Assembly (NCBI RefSeq): GCF_022539665.2
Contig: NC_081338.1
Location: 496,001-560,000, forward strand
DNA: 64,000 nt
Direction: 5' to 3'
Source of the DNA: Daphnia carinata
Lineage: Eukaryota > Arthropoda > Branchiopoda > Diplostraca > Daphniidae
How positions within the stretch are numbered: position 1 is the stretch's first letter; every line of letters starts with the position of its first letter. The position numbers were made by a program, and so were the translations under genes. This document shows positions 1 through 11,259 of this stretch, piece after piece. The notes under the pieces were generated by a model. That model was not told where the DNA came from and ran no database searches. It was given only the letters and a program-made list of their open reading frames with translations.

Positions 1-277
1 AATTTTTACCTCCATCTTTATATTTAAATAGTACTTCATCACTTCTTGATAATTTCACCCTAAAAACATGTTGCACAATCAAAACACGCCCATAAATGTG
101 ATGTCTTTATTGTGAAATGCAATACTTTAATAAATTTTTCATCAATTTTAATTTTGCCAGTTACCTTGATAACTAATATGATCTCTTCACAGGTCTATCT
201 GATCTGACGTATCAAGCAGCAGAGTGCTGGTTTGTCCGCCTCAATGCTTATGTGCTATGCTGTATTCCCGTATAATA

Positions 278-391
278 CGCGGACTGCGGACCGTTGTGGT
301 ATGGATAAACTGCGGACTACTGTCAAAATTTTTTTGACAGTCCGCAGGTAAAAGTCCGCAGTTTATACTGTCCGCAGTCCGCGGTCCGCGT
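278..391. repeat. Imperfect foldback repeat
   Basis: The left part (278-328) pairs with the right part (331-391). The centre is TGTCAAAA facing TTTTGACA, the middle pairs GATAAACTGCGGACT with its complement near 352-366, and the outer part is a GC-rich GCGGACTGCGGACC block facing GGTCCGCGG. No target duplication is visible and it matches no other repeat seen here. It is probably a decayed foldback or MITE end. Confidence 0.6.
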
Positions 392-739
392 CTGCATTTT
401 ACACTGACCCGATTCGAGAGCAAATCACAGTTAATTATTGCCCGAAATCTAAACAAACGTAAACTTTTAAGATACAATACCCATTCCTATCCTATTTATT
501 TTTACTAACATATACTGTGAGGTATTCAAAATCGTGGAATGTTTTTTAGTCGTTTTCTTTTTTCGGGTTTTTAGTGTTTGATTATATGAAATGCTTGTAC
601 AACTTAATGCGCAAGTTGGGCTTGGGAATTTATATTTTGATAAGTCACGACGAATTGTAGAAGTCTTTTGGGAAACTTTGGCTAGATGCACTTAAATTAC
701 ATTTACAAATCCTTAACTGCATACACAGAGAACACCTTT
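392..739. other. AT-rich spacer, nothing recognised
   Basis: There is no supportable gene. The short open frames across 241-691 lack family motifs and overlap the foldback. The spacer ends at the poly(T) tract that marks the 3' tail of the minus-strand LINE. Confidence 0.5.
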
Positions 740-902
740 TTTTTTTTTTGTTGTATAGGTGCTTTTTGCGGCTGGGTCGGGGTTGCCGGGTGACGCAGAA
801 AATCTGGGCTGATGCCCAATATCACCACCAGGGTCTGCTCTTTGTTGTGTATCTCTGAAGCGTCGTTTTCTCTACGTTGTTCATTTGGGGTCCAGTTGTT
901 CG

Positions 903-1988
903 TTAAGTGATGAGGTGGAGTTTCGATTTCGCGAGGAATGAGGCTAGGATGTCTCGAATTTGGATTTGGGTATCTTTTCCCAGTGTTGTGTTGTGCCCTA
1001 ACAGCGTATTGACATCACAGGTAAGTTTGTTTTGTTTGAAGAATAGTTTAATTGGTATGTATAGGCTTGAGTAGTGCTTGCAGGCTGTGAGTACATGTGT
1101 TGTATTCGCCATATCAGGGCATCCATGCCGGCATAGTGGATGGAGGTCCATATCTATTTTGCTCATGAAGGAATTCAGTCTATTGTGTCCAGATCTGAGC
1201 CTGTGGAGTGTGGTGCTGATAGATCTGATTGGGTGATGGTGCCAATCGAGGATGCCCAGGTGATTTCTGGAGCCCAGGCAGGTTTTTCCAGATGTTTTCA
1301 GCTCGTTCAGTGTTTCAGTTGACATTTTCCTTTTATATTTTACAATTAATTCAGGTGCAGTGAGAGGGTTTTGGATGTTGCATGAAGGGGGAATGTGCTG
1401 CTGATCGTTGACCAGCTTGTCAGCCTGTTCATTACCAGAAATGCCAATGTGGCTTGGGATCCAGTTAAGGTGAGTTCGAGTACCTGCATCTTTTAGGTTT
1501 TGAATAATGCTCCATATTTCTAAGGTAACTGGGTTTTGAGGGAGTCTAGGGGTTGAATTGATTGCCAGTAAGGCCTGCTGGGAGTCAGTGAAGATATGTA
1601 GCCCTGGGGGTCCGGGCTCTGTGTGGTAGATGGCTTCTAGGGCTTTTAGAATTCCATGTAGTTCAGCCGTTTGAATGCTGGATCCGGGGGTGAGGTGCCA
1701 GGCGCCTTTGAGTCCGTTATCGGGAAATATGAACGAGCGCGAAGCGGAGACTGGTGTTACCGATCCGTCCGTGAATCCAATTAGGGAAGTCGGGGGTATT
1801 TTCCTTAGGTCGTTTGTTATCATCGCTCGGGCTTTGGATTGATTGTCTTTGGAATCCGTTTTCGACATTGAGAAGTAGGATGTCGTGTGAGGTGTAGTGG
1901 TCCAGGGTGGAGGGATTTTCCTCTGAGTGCGGTATCCGGGGCGGTCAGAAAAAAGATTGTAATCTAGAGTTTTTATCTCACCGAGCAT
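903..1988 (-). pseudogene. LINE ORF2 RNase H domain and C-terminal tail
   Basis: All four RNase H catalytic positions are visible: Asp in GFTDGSV, Glu in TAELHG, Asp in FTDSQQAL, Asp in NEQADKL, with the LNWIPSHIGISGN segment between the last two. RNase H after the RT points to the I group. The remainder holds the HxxC-type motif LCRHGCPDMANTTHVL typical of the LINE C-terminus. This frame is open for 361 codons but is out of frame with the RT before it. Confidence 0.8.
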
Positions 1989-4182
1989 TGAGAAGATGTT
2001 CGGGGTGCTTCTAAGGGGCCATGTTGAGGGGTTTTTGTAATGTTGTTGGCTGATTGATATGTCGAGTTATGGGGTTGGTTGCTCAGTTTGATTAAGTAGC
2101 GGGCCATGAGCCATTTAAATCTTCTTTTGATCGGTTCCAGTCCTAGCTCAGTGTAGAGGATATCTACCGGTGTGGATCTGAAAGCTCCCAGTATCATCCG
2201 TAGGATTCCTCGACAAACGATGTCGATTTTAGCTAAGTTGGTGAGGTTAGTGACACCGTAGGCTATGATGCCATAATCAATTTTGTTGCGGATTAGTGCT
2301 TTGAATAGCGTTGTGAGTGTCTGAGTATTCGGACCGAATGCTTGTTTGGTGAGCATACTGAAGAGATTTCGTTTTTTCAGGCAGCTATTCACCACAGAGT
2401 CGATGTGTGCGGACCATGATAGCTTCTGGTCAAAGATGACACCAAGGAATTTGGCCTCTTTGGTCGGTGTAATGCGGCGTCCGTGTATAAATATGAGGGG
2501 GGATTGAGGTGTTTTCCGAGCTCGTGAGAGTGTCAGCAAGGCTGATTTTTCGGCTTGGAACTCGAGGCCCCATTTGATGCCCCATCTGTACAGTTTGTCA
2601 AGGTTGGGTTGTTGTAAGTACTCTACGTCGATGGGGTTTTTTCCTTGGGCGAGCACTGCGACGTCGTCCGCGTAATGAAGGGTGTATGCGCCTAGTGGGG
2701 GCGGGGGAGGTCGCACATTACTACATTGAAGAGTAGCGGGCTTAATACCGCTCCCTGTGGTACACCTCTGTAGATAGGTCGTGTGTCTGATATGTAGCTT
2801 CCGATTTTGATACAGACGGATCTGCCGGTGAGGAATGATTTGACCCACTTAAGGGTTCGACCCCTGATTCCTAATTTTGCCAGTTTGTAGAGAATGCTGG
2901 TGTGTTGAACACGATCGAACACCTTTGCTATGTCTAAGAAGACGGCGTGTGAGGCGAGGTTTTTGCTGAAACCTTTTTTGCGTAGTTTTCTAGGGCTAGT
3001 ATGTGGTCCATGGTGCTCCTCCCGGGACGGAAGCCAGCTTGGGTAGGTTGTAGCAGATGGTTCGTCTCTAGGGGCCAGTTAATTCGATTTTTGATAACAC
3101 GTTCCATTACTTTCCCCAGGCAGGAAGTTAGAGAGATAGGGCGGTAGGACGTCGGGTTTTCCGGGGGTTTGTTAGGCTTTGGTATAGATATAACGGCTGC
3201 CTGCTTCCAGTCCTGTGGTGTTTCTCCGTGTTCAAGTAGAATGTTAAATAGGTGTCTCAGATGTTCACGATTGACTTTGTTAAGGTTTGCTAACATTTTC
3301 TTATGTATTAGGTCGAGTCCGGTGGCGTTGCTTTTCAGTTTTTTTAGTGCCTCGTCAATTTCTTCCGGTGTTATGGGTGAGTTGATGGGTGAGGGGTGGG
3401 ATGATGACGTGGCTTTGTTAATAGTTCTTTCCAGGTGGGAGTTTGGTGCGTTACAGGGGTCGATGTTGTCAACTAAGGCATTGAGGAGGGCTGTCGCCTT
3501 TTCTTTTGGCCCGGATATATTTCCCCCTAAGCTGGACCGAAAGCCAATGGTCGTTGGCGAGTGGGAGTTATCTCTGCCAGACATTGCTTTCATGAAGGTC
3601 CAAAGCGTTTTGCTCCCTTTCTTTGCATCAAGGTTGGTGATAAAATTCTCCCATGATTTCCTTTTGGCGCTGTTAATAGTTTTCCTTTTTTTTAGCTTCG
3701 GCTCTGTGCCAGCCGATCTTCTTTGCTTCAGAGAAGGGGTCTGCTCTCCAGGATACGAGTGCTTCTCGAGCTGCTTTAACATGGGACTTACATTCGTCGT
3801 CCCACCAAGGCTTCTTAGGTTCAGGTACATACTTTTGTGGGGGTTCTGTATATTTGAAACTGGCATGGCTTGCCAGTAGAATAGCGTTCTTGAAAAGGTC
3901 GTGTGCTTGTTGGGGGGATTGGCACATGGAGAATTCGTTCATTGAGAGCGCTTTGTTGACGAGCGTGTTCCAATTTGACCATTTGTTCTCGGATAATTTC
4001 CATGCGGGCTGACCTTTGATTGGCTTTATGGGAGAGATTTTTGTAAGGATGTTTACTGGAAAGTGACCACTGCCCAGGTACGGGCCTAAGGTGACTATAG
4101 AATCGCTTGCTATAGGGGCTGATGCGAAAGTTAGGTCAAGTGTAGATGTTCGTCCGGTGGAGGGGTTGATGTAGGTTCCCAG
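1973..4182 (-). pseudogene. LINE ORF2 reverse transcriptase domain
   Basis: Successive RT blocks are spread over three frames. SYRPISLTSCLGKVMER and QAGFRPGRSTMDHIL are in the 3866-2934 frame. FDRVQHTSILYKLAKLG and GVPQGAVLSPLLFN are in the 2922-2692 frame. The catalytic YADDVAVLA box and the thumb (FLGVIFDQKLSW) are in the 2848-1973 frame. The region upstream of the RT (3942-3673) is also readable. The polymerase Asp pair is intact, but at least three frameshifts interrupt the protein. Confidence 0.85.
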
Positions 4183-4671
4183 TTAGGGTGGAGTGATGAG
4201 GGCGATGCTTGGGATTTCTAGGAGCGCACTGTAGATCGACTTTCCACATTTGTTAGACCTTTGGTTGGAGCCCCATAGCATATGGTGGCCGTTGAGGTCT
4301 CCGCCGATAAGTGTATTATTATTATTGGTCAGCAGGTGGGCGATTTCTTCTTTTGAGCAGTCTCCTTTGGGGCAATATAGGGATATTACGTCGACCTTTT
4401 TGTACTCCTTGGCGGTGATTGAAATGCCTACAGCTTCGATCTTGGGGGTATTAATTAAGGTGAGCTGGGTGAAAAGAATAGATTGGTGGACTAGGATGGC
4501 TACTCCGCCACCTAGTCTGTCGGGGCGATTTTTTTTAATAACGTTGTATGATCTGAACTTAACATTGAAATTATCGTTCCAAAAAGTTTTACATAGGAGC
4601 ACAATGGAGGGTCTCGGTAAGTGATTGTGGAATTCTTCTAGGCGGGCTTTCGTGAGGCCGCGCGGTTCCAT
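4183..4671 (-). pseudogene. LINE ORF2 endonuclease domain (APE type)
   Basis: This 162-codon frame has the endonuclease signatures VDVISLYCPKG and GGDLNGHHMLWGS, matching the DxN metal site of APE-like LINE nucleases that nick the target DNA. The usual ET motif after the first strand reads LLCKTFW, so the catalytic Glu appears as Lys (AAA instead of GAA). The frame ends at a TAA just after the domain, and the thread continues in another frame toward the RT. Both the substitution and the frame break indicate an inactive copy. Confidence 0.8.
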
Positions 4672-4699
4672 TGGAAAATTCTGAGTTCGGTCATTTTAG

Positions 4700-5936
4700 T
4701 TTATTTTTGTGCTTACGATCCTTCTTTGATATTGCTTCTGTGTGCATTGGATGTGTGGTGTAACCCATCCTTGCATAGATTTGTGAGCTCGGGTTTTTGT
4801 GGCAGGGTTCAGAGTCGCTACAGTCGGACTCGGAGTTGGAGGAGTTATGGGCGGCTTTTTTTGGGGTGGGAGTCGGTTGAGAAGGAGCGCCTCCAGTTTG
4901 TCGAATCTTCCGGCAAATTTTTCTTCAAATGGGTCTATTCTTTTATTGGCTCTAGCGGCATCCGTGGCGGCGTGATCAACTTTAACCTGTAAATCGCGGG
5001 TTGTAGTGCTTTGCAGGGATTGGATTTCTTCTTTTAATAGTCTTATATCTTCCTTGAGGGTCTCGACTTCAGAAGGATCGTTTCGTTGGGTGGGAAGCGA
5101 CGTAGGTCTTCTTACGGCTGCGCTGTAGTTCGTTAGCCTTTTGGTTCGCGCTTCAGAGATAGTTACGTTGTTATCCGTGGCGTATTTAATCAGCGACAGT
5201 ATTTCGGTGTAGGCGGGGCATTCCTTTGAGTCGGATGGGTGGCTGAGGCTGTTGCAGTTGATGCATTTTTGTGGACAGAAGGAGGTGGGAGGATGGCTTT
5301 CTCCGCAGTTTTTGCATTTTTCATCCTTGCTTGAGCAGTGGTTCCTGGTGTGTCCAAGCCTCCAGCATTTGTTGCATTTGAAAGGGCTGGGGTAGTATGT
5401 ATGTACCTGGAAGCTTAAAGCTATCAGGGTTACCCTGAGAGGAAGGGCCCTTTCGAATGTTAGGGCGACGGTACCTGATGGTTCTTTATTCCGGCTACCG
5501 TTCTTGTGAAGCGTTCAACTCTGGTGACCCCTTGGGGGCTGAGGAGTTCGAGTAAGCCTGCTTCTGTTTCCGATGTCGGGACGCTGTGAATTATGCCTTT
5601 ACGCCCGCTTATAGAGTTGGGTAGGGAAGCGCTTATAGGCCGGTTGGCCGCCTGAGACAGATCTAATAGGGCCTCTTGCTGAGCGGCATCAATGGGATAC
5701 ACGAATAGATCGCCTCCTCTTGGACAGTCAGAGCGTTTTGGTTGGCCTACTTGTGCGGCGATGTCTTGGGTGATGGCTTTCAGTTCGGCCATGTCCATCT
5801 GTCTGAAGTTTGCTTTTCCGTCCGTGAGTTTCAGTATTACGGGGGGAAGAGTTGTCGCTGGACGATTGCCATTTAGGTTTTTGCTTGGAGGCCATTGTTT
5901 GGTTGATTTTTTTCTCCGATCTTCACGAATATACAT
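4700..5936 (-). pseudogene. LINE ORF1 (gag-like, CCHC zinc knuckles)
   Basis: The first 158 codons (5936-5460) encode a basic start and an alpha/beta-looking segment typical of LINE ORF1 nucleic-acid chaperones. A frame change near 5460 separates this from the continuing frame, which carries three zinc knuckles at about 5390-5220: CNKCWRLGHTRNHC (CX2CX4HX4C), CKNCGESHPPTSFC, and CINCNSLSHPSDSKEC. Downstream is a coiled-coil-like stretch rich in Glu, Leu and Lys. The protein would bind the element RNA. The upstream ATG at 5936 is the first in frame; the true start is not certain. Confidence 0.7.
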
Positions 5937-6226
5937 CTCATTCTACGAGCATTTCTGGGTGATTGAAGGTGGTAATAAAACCAGGAAAATCAAATACAAT
6001 AATTTGTTAGGTTATTTTCCGTTACGATTGTGCAAAACTTTAGCCATGTGACACCTTCAATTTCTCTCTGTTGCAGATACACGTACCAAACTTACTGGTA
6101 ACACCTTTGCTGTTTACTAATATTTGTTGAATTTTTAAAAATTGTTGGAAAATGTTCCTCCTGACACAAATATTGACTTTGACTCTGACACATCTATTAA
6201 ACCTTTAACCCTATGTACAGTACCCT

Positions 6227-6250
6227 CCCTTAGTGTATGAACACTAAGGG
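6227..6250. repeat. Perfect 10-bp hairpin
   Basis: CCCTTAGTGT and ACACTAAGGG are exact complements around a 4-base ATGA loop. It lies in the spacer between the LINE and the Penelope element. No function is assigned; it may be a repeat terminus. Confidence 0.6.
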
Positions 6251-6487
6251 TTTTGGGGGCTATTTCACATGACGTGTTTTGGTGATAGGTGTCAAACGCA
6301 AATGGAAAAAAGGGACAGTAAAAATGGTGACAAGAAAATAAATTTTTTTTTCTTGGTGTTCATTAAATAATTTGCTATCGAGCAAAATTTTAAAACATTT
6401 TCTATCTATAAGATTTATTGACTAGCATGCTAGTAACCAATTATTTGAATACCGCGTTTAGCTTATGGGATGCCTAATGACACTACC

Positions 6488-6605
6488 CAAACTTGCCGCA
6501 CCGATTAATGTTTTGATTGAGATCAGCGATCCGATCAAACTGCAGATGATCAAATCGCCGATCGAATTTTGCCGATCTTTTTTCCCGATCATTCTTAGAC
6601 GACAT
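6488..6605. mobile_element. Decayed end of the GATCGGCGATC hAT-type MITE
   Basis: The sequence CAAACTTGCCGCACCGATT followed by GATCAGCGATCCGATC arrays and ending near TCTTAGACGACAT resembles the left part of the elements at 23186 and 40621. The other end and a target duplication are not visible, so it is a truncated fragment. Confidence 0.45.
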
Positions 6606-7109
6606 TTGAAGTACAAAATTCCAATTCAAAAATCTGTTTAATATATTACAAATAAGAGTGAGTACTAAACAGTATCTTTCAATTCTCGTTTGATAGCAAA
6701 AGTAGTGAAATACTTACATGCAACAACCAAATCGTCCACTAGTACTAAAAAAAGTCCTGACGAGTTCGATTCTCAGGCTGGGCTCCTATGGTGCCTAAGG
6801 CTGAGGGGAAGAGTATTCTGGTGCGACCGTGGTAACACGATTGGGCGACCGCTGGAGTGCTCCTACCTGAAAACCGATACGGATAATATTGATAATTACC
6901 GCTACGCCCAGTCGCCAGGGGGGTAGAGGAGAGATGTCCATCGGAAGTTGAGTGTCTGAAATAACACTGGGGCAACCCCCTAGTGGGAAAAGTGAAATGC
7001 TAAGGAGAATTCTAATCAGCGAGGTGTCGCTGGTGGAGCCAGGACTTCGAAAACCCGTACAGTGAGCCTTCCTAGGCCCTGCTTTTAGCAAAAATGCGCA
7101 GTACTATTT

Positions 7110-8771
7110 TTTCAGAGGTCTTTTTTGAATCTGGGTCCTAAATCTGCTCCTAGATGTCGCGATATCTTGTAGGTGATCCTCGTTCTGGTGCTCGGAAGTG
7201 GGTTGTCTGATCCAGGTGTTTCTACCTCCTCCCTAATGGCGTCGTAATGGTTTCAAACTGGTTTGTGGATTTTGTTGGACCAGTTTGAATGGAATTCTGT
7301 AATCAAGTTGATTTTGGTTTCTGGTACTGTCTTCCTTGTGTTTCGTCCGTGTATAAGGAGGTTTCTGTCCTGCGCTCGTGTTCCATCCAGGGCTTTTTGT
7401 AGAATCTTGTTTCGATATCCTCTTTTTCGGAATCTGTCCAGTAGTAGTGCCACTTCCCGTTCAAAGTCTTCGGAGAAGCTACAGTTGCGTTTAATCCCAA
7501 CCAGCTGCGAATAGGGCAGGCTACGCTTGAGGTGAGCGGCTGATTAGAGGTCCAATGTAGGTATTGGTGGCCGTCAGTGGGCTTTCTGTATAAATTTGTA
7601 GTTATCCGGCCTTCCTCGTCGAGGTTTATTTGCAGGTCTAGCGCTTATAGGGATGCTCCGCCTATCACAAAGGTAAGTTTAATCGCGGCATCCACTGTAT
7701 TTTCAAAGATACCCTCGATTTCTTCTTTCGGACCCGTCCAAATGCCAATGATTTCATCAATATATCGCATGAAGGCGGTCAGGTGTGTCGGTGGAAGGTG
7801 TATCAAGGATGCTGTTCGTTGATACATGAAAGTGTTCGCGAAGTAAACAGAGATTGATGTACCCATGGCGGTCCCTTTGAGCTGTTTGTACCATCTATGT
7901 TGCTGGAAGTGGAAGTAATTGTTGGTTAGGATCAACCGTAATATTTTCAGGAATAGTTCTGGAGGTGGGGCGCTAGTAACTCTTTCTCCTCCGCCACTCT
8001 TCTCAAGGTGTCGAAATTGTTCCGGTAAAACGTCACCGCTGCTCCAATACCCTCCTCCCAGGGTATGCTAGGATATAGGGATTTCACGTCTCCGGAGAAC
8101 AAGATGGCGCCTGGGTGTGCTTGTTGTCGAGGCAACTCTCTTAGCAAGTCCCTGGTATCCACCAGTGACCCCGGGACCTCTCTCAGCAGTGGCTCGATTA
8201 ACATGGCTATCCATGTGTCCAGACTTTTTAGTTCGCCTTTAATGCTGCCATTATCGGCCTCCCTGGGAAGGTGTTGGTGTCTGGCCTCTTGGATTTGTGG
8301 ATCTTCGGCAGGAAATATATAGATGGGATCTCTGTTTTCTCCATTCGTAGTCGGCCTTCTTCTGCTCTCGTGATCCAGCCTCCATTCTGTAGTTCGTGAA
8401 GTATTTGATATTTCTTAAGGCGGAGGTTCGTGTATTCTCTCATTGCTTGGTCACGTGTGAGTTCTTGGTAATTAGAGGTGTTCCAACTGTCGAATGGCCT
8501 CCTTCCGGTAGTCCGTTTTTGTCTATAGTACCGTTCTGCCCACTTTGTTCGCTTGAATTAGATAGAAGCTTGGGTTGGTGACTAGGTCTCGCCAGACGAA
8601 GCGTAGTCTAGGTTCGAGGTTCGTTGGGTCCGGCGTTGTGGGTGATTCTATCGTCTTGCAGAACGCGTCCCAGCTAGGTGTGTTCCTGTTAATCCTCGCT
8701 GGTGGTTGCCAGTTGGATTTAACTATGCGTGAGATAAGGCTGTTTTGCTGCCCCTTCGCTTTCCTGTGCAA
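7110..8771 (-). pseudogene. Penelope-type reverse transcriptase
   Basis: The recognisable blocks are FYLIQANKVGRTVL (8560-8523), SIYFLPKIHKSKRPDT followed by PGRPIMAA (about 8320-8230), FSGDVKSLYPSIPWEEG (about 8100-8045) and LKGTAMGTSISVYFANTFM (about 7880-7825). The catalytic RYIDEIIGIW box is near 7770-7740 and the thumb FRKRGYRNKILQKAL near 7440-7400. LPKIHK and GTAMGT identify the Penelope class. The usual second Asp of the catalytic pair reads Glu. At least four frame changes divide the protein. Confidence 0.75.
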
Positions 8772-9061
8772 AAAGCAGTTCAGGTTGACGGTTCTCTTGA
8801 AGCGGGCGATGCCGGTTGACTGGTATCTCTTCGTGGAATTCGTGGGGATAAAGCTTATTCCTTTTGCTAATACATCTAGATGGGCTGGACATAGTGTAAT
8901 GTTTGTATCGTTCGGGATTGTTTCTTCAATGTGATGATCTGTTATTCATTGTCGGGAGGAGTTTCTTAAGTGTCGTCTTCGTTTAGTTTTATTGTTTCTT
9001 TCTTTTCTCAGTTTTTTTGGACGTCCTGTTGGTCCCTGTCGCGAATTGCTATGGCCTTCGT

Positions 9062-9913
9062 TCAGGGAAGGGCTCCTATCCTGGTAATGTGAGTCGTCCT
9101 CGAATCTAACTCCGTATCGTTGTCCCGATCTAGCTCGGCCCCTTGGGCTTCGTGTTCTTGATTGCCGTCCCCTGTTGTTGTTATGGTGTTGTTCATCATG
9201 TTGTTTGGGTCTAGGTTGTTGGCGCCTGTGCTGTTGAGTTCCGGGTGTCTTGTACTGGTTGATGTCATCTTTCTAGGTTCTGGGCCAGGCACCACTAGTT
9301 TCTGGTTTGTTCCAGGTGTTGGCGGAATGAAGAATTGTATGGGGGTTTCCCGTTTGCCTTTCGAGATGTATGGTCTTATATTCCGGGTCATGAAGCGTCT
9401 AAGTTCCTGCGCGGCTACTAGTTCCTCTGCGATGAGCTGGGTCTCGATGTTCATTTCTTCCATTTTAAGGTTCAAGGCATGTAGTTCTCGTATCTGGGCT
9501 GTGGTTAGTTCTTCACTACATTTAACCGAGCATTCAAGTATGTGTTTGTTCATTTGGTCGGCCAACTCGTGGATGAGAAGTCTCGGTGAGGGGGATTGAA
9601 ACGATCTCTCCGTTATCATGACTGGCGGGCGGCCGTCGCTCTGTTCCAATACGTTGCGGAAGCTTGCGTGTTGAAAATTGTCCATCTCGGCTTGTAGTTT
9701 GCCATTTTTGCTTGCTTTGCCAACCGTAGCCAGTGTCCGCAGCATATCAATGTAGACTCTCGGTGGTGGTTCGGTAGGTGGTGCAGCTATGTCCATGTTT
9801 TTTATGGTTTCATCCATTTCTAAACCTCTGATTTTCTTACGTGCGTTTCTTCTTGTCTCCACCAGCAGGTCCTGTAGAGCACCTCTTGTGTATGCTCGAA
9901 TCTCCCTTGGCAT
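9062..9913 (-). CDS. Penelope element ORF1, coiled-coil protein
   Basis: An intact 283-codon frame lies upstream of the RT. The N-terminal third is charged, residues 120-180 are a heptad-like helix rich in Glu, Leu and Met (around LHALNLKMEEMNIETQ), and the C-terminal 80 residues are polar, rich in Asn, Thr, Gly and Asp, and look disordered. A separate ORF1 with a coiled coil is known from some Penelope lineages such as the Athena group; the assignment here rests on position, not on a conserved motif. It could instead be the N-terminal part of the RT protein cut off by a frameshift. Confidence 0.55.
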   Translation of the reverse strand: MPREIRAYTRGALQDLLVETRRNARKKIRGLEMDETIKNMDIAAPPTEPPPRVYIDMLRTLATVGKASKNGKLQAEMDNFQHASFRNVLEQSDGRPPVMITERSFQSPSPRLLIHELADQMNKHILECSVKCSEELTTAQIRELHALNLKMEEMNIETQLIAEELVAAQELRRFMTRNIRPYISKGKRETPIQFFIPPTPGTNQKLVVPGPEPRKMTSTSTRHPELNSTGANNLDPNNMMNNTITTTGDGNQEHEAQGAELDRDNDTELDSRTTHITRIGALP

Positions 9914-10047
9914 GTTAGTTCTGGCGGCGGATTCCCTGGGGACGTTGTGTGTTGTTTTGGGGATGGCTCCACTCGCCCGGCTTGTTTTTGGCTGGTTCCC
10001 TCTAGAGAGGGGAACATACTTCTCATTAACTTTATTATTTTATCTCG

Positions 10048-10413
10048 TTAAATGCAGAGTTGTCGGGGGAACCCTGTTGTTAAAGTGCTGCAGGGTGGAT
10101 CCAGGGACGCCATCTTGTCAGCTTTAACTAGAGTGTAGCTGTAATTGGTGCACCGGCTAGTTGTTGTTATTTGGAAGCTCGCAGCGTTTCTAGTGTTGAG
10201 GTAATTCGTGAGGTCTGGTTGGCTTTTGATTTCTGTGAAGAAGAACTTGTTGTTGGATTCGTGTACTGTAATCCCTGGTTGGTAAGTGTCGTTATCTATT
10301 GTTTGGTATAGGAAAGATAGTTTAGAGTTCCTCTTGCTCGTGAGAACTGCTCTCAGTCTGATGCCTAGGTTCCTTCTAGTGGCAAATGCTACTAGTGCAG
10401 ACCAGCTTGGCAT
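10048..10413 (-). CDS. Unrecognised ORF upstream of the Penelope ORF1
   Basis: This is a 121-codon open frame on the same strand as the Penelope element. It is moderately basic, with no transmembrane stretch, zinc motif or repeat. It could be a small leader ORF of the element or a chance frame. I do not recognise it. Confidence 0.25.
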   Translation of the reverse strand: MPSWSALVAFATRRNLGIRLRAVLTSKRNSKLSFLYQTIDNDTYQPGITVHESNNKFFFTEIKSQPDLTNYLNTRNAASFQITTTSRCTNYSYTLVKADKMASLDPPCSTLTTGFPRQLCI

Positions 10414-10430
10414 TATCCTTCCAATTGGAT

Positions 10431-11255
10431 AAAGATTCCCGCTTTTTGGTTGTTTTATCTTGTTGTTTTTTTCGTGTGTTCAGTCAGTGTCCCTCGTCTT
10501 CCAAGCTCCTCTCCTAGGGGTGGCATCAACCAAGCAGGCTAGTTTATCAGGGCTTTTCAGCGAAGGCCAGGCCACTCAGCGAAGAAATAGAAAAGGAAGA
10601 AATAGAAAAGTCAATATATGTTTCCTTCTGCAGAAGACAAGGGCCCTCACGCATCCACTGGGAAACCTCTGTTTCGGTTCGGTTGCAAATGAGGCTTCAT
10701 CTCGTTGCTTTCAGGCAGTTTCATGCCCCCAAGTGTCATTCCTTGGCGGCCGTACCATGATGGAGGGCTGGGAGATGATCAGTTTAGACCGTCTGATGAA
10801 TGTAGGTGCAAGTTTAGGGGTTGGTTGTACGTCGAAAGGTCCCTACGGAGGTGGCATTGCTCCCGAGGTTTGCCCATTTCTCGGTAAAGACATCGATCCT
10901 TGCCGTATCTGTCCTGATAAAGGCGCCTCGTATGCTTGCCGGGCTTGCTCCATCCCATTTCCATCATTTCTGTTACGGTTTAGAAAAGCATACGTATTCT
11001 GACAGGTCTGTCCAGTTTGAGATTCCAAGTCCCGAAGGAATTTGGGACCACCCTCGTTGCCGGTCCATTTTTTAGCGATTAAACGGGACTGTTCAACACG
11101 GGTCTTGATGGATGCCCGTTCAGCCTCTTTTTGAGGTTACTCTCGAGCCTGGAGATTATCGACTTTATTTCCCTCGCTTCGATTAACATTTGGGGCATTA
11201 TAGACAATCTGTTAAGCGTGACCAATGTCCGTTCTAGCACTTACGCACGGAGGTG
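10431..11255. other. Retroelement-derived spacer, no protein recognised
   Basis: Several overlapping open frames occur on both strands (10460-11075), none with a family motif. Base composition is like the neighbouring retroelement block rather than the AT-rich host spacers, so this is probably untranslated or decayed element sequence. Confidence 0.35.
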
Positions 11256-11259
11256 GCGT

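Larger units (their letters stand above)
740..6099 (-). mobile_element. I-like non-LTR retrotransposon (LINE), degraded
   Basis: The order on the minus strand is ORF1 with CCHC knuckles, apurinic-type endonuclease, reverse transcriptase, then RNase H, the layout of I-group LINEs. A T-run on plus at 737-750 reads as the 3' poly(A) tail on minus. AACACCTTT occurs at 731-739 directly before the tail and again at 6100-6108, a plausible 9-bp target duplication that would bound a nearly full-length 5.4-kb copy; part of it is T-rich, so chance is possible. Frameshifts separate every domain, so the copy is dead. I-type retrotransposons copy themselves through target-primed reverse transcription. Confidence 0.85.
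7090..10430 (-). mobile_element. Penelope-like retroelement, degraded
   Basis: The minus strand carries, in order, a short unknown ORF (10413-10048), an ORF1 (9913-9062) and a Penelope-type reverse transcriptase (8771-7110). The RT ends near 7095 with no GIY-YIG endonuclease motif readable after it, so this is either an endonuclease-lacking lineage or a 3'-truncated copy. Element ends are not defined; the GC-rich stretch at 6745-7090 may be its 3' part. I looked for a hammerhead ribozyme core in and next to the element and did not see one. Confidence 0.7.

Noticed and set aside
3169-3879. 236-codon plus frame
   Set aside because: Antisense shadow of the LINE reverse transcriptase; hydrophobic text arises from the complement.
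6745-7090. Possible rRNA or hammerhead ribozyme in a GC-rich stretch
   Set aside because: No conserved rRNA text, and CTGACGAG lacks the paired stem and GAAA core of a hammerhead.
10460-11002. 180-codon plus frame
   Set aside because: No domain; it runs over a region open in several frames on both strands.
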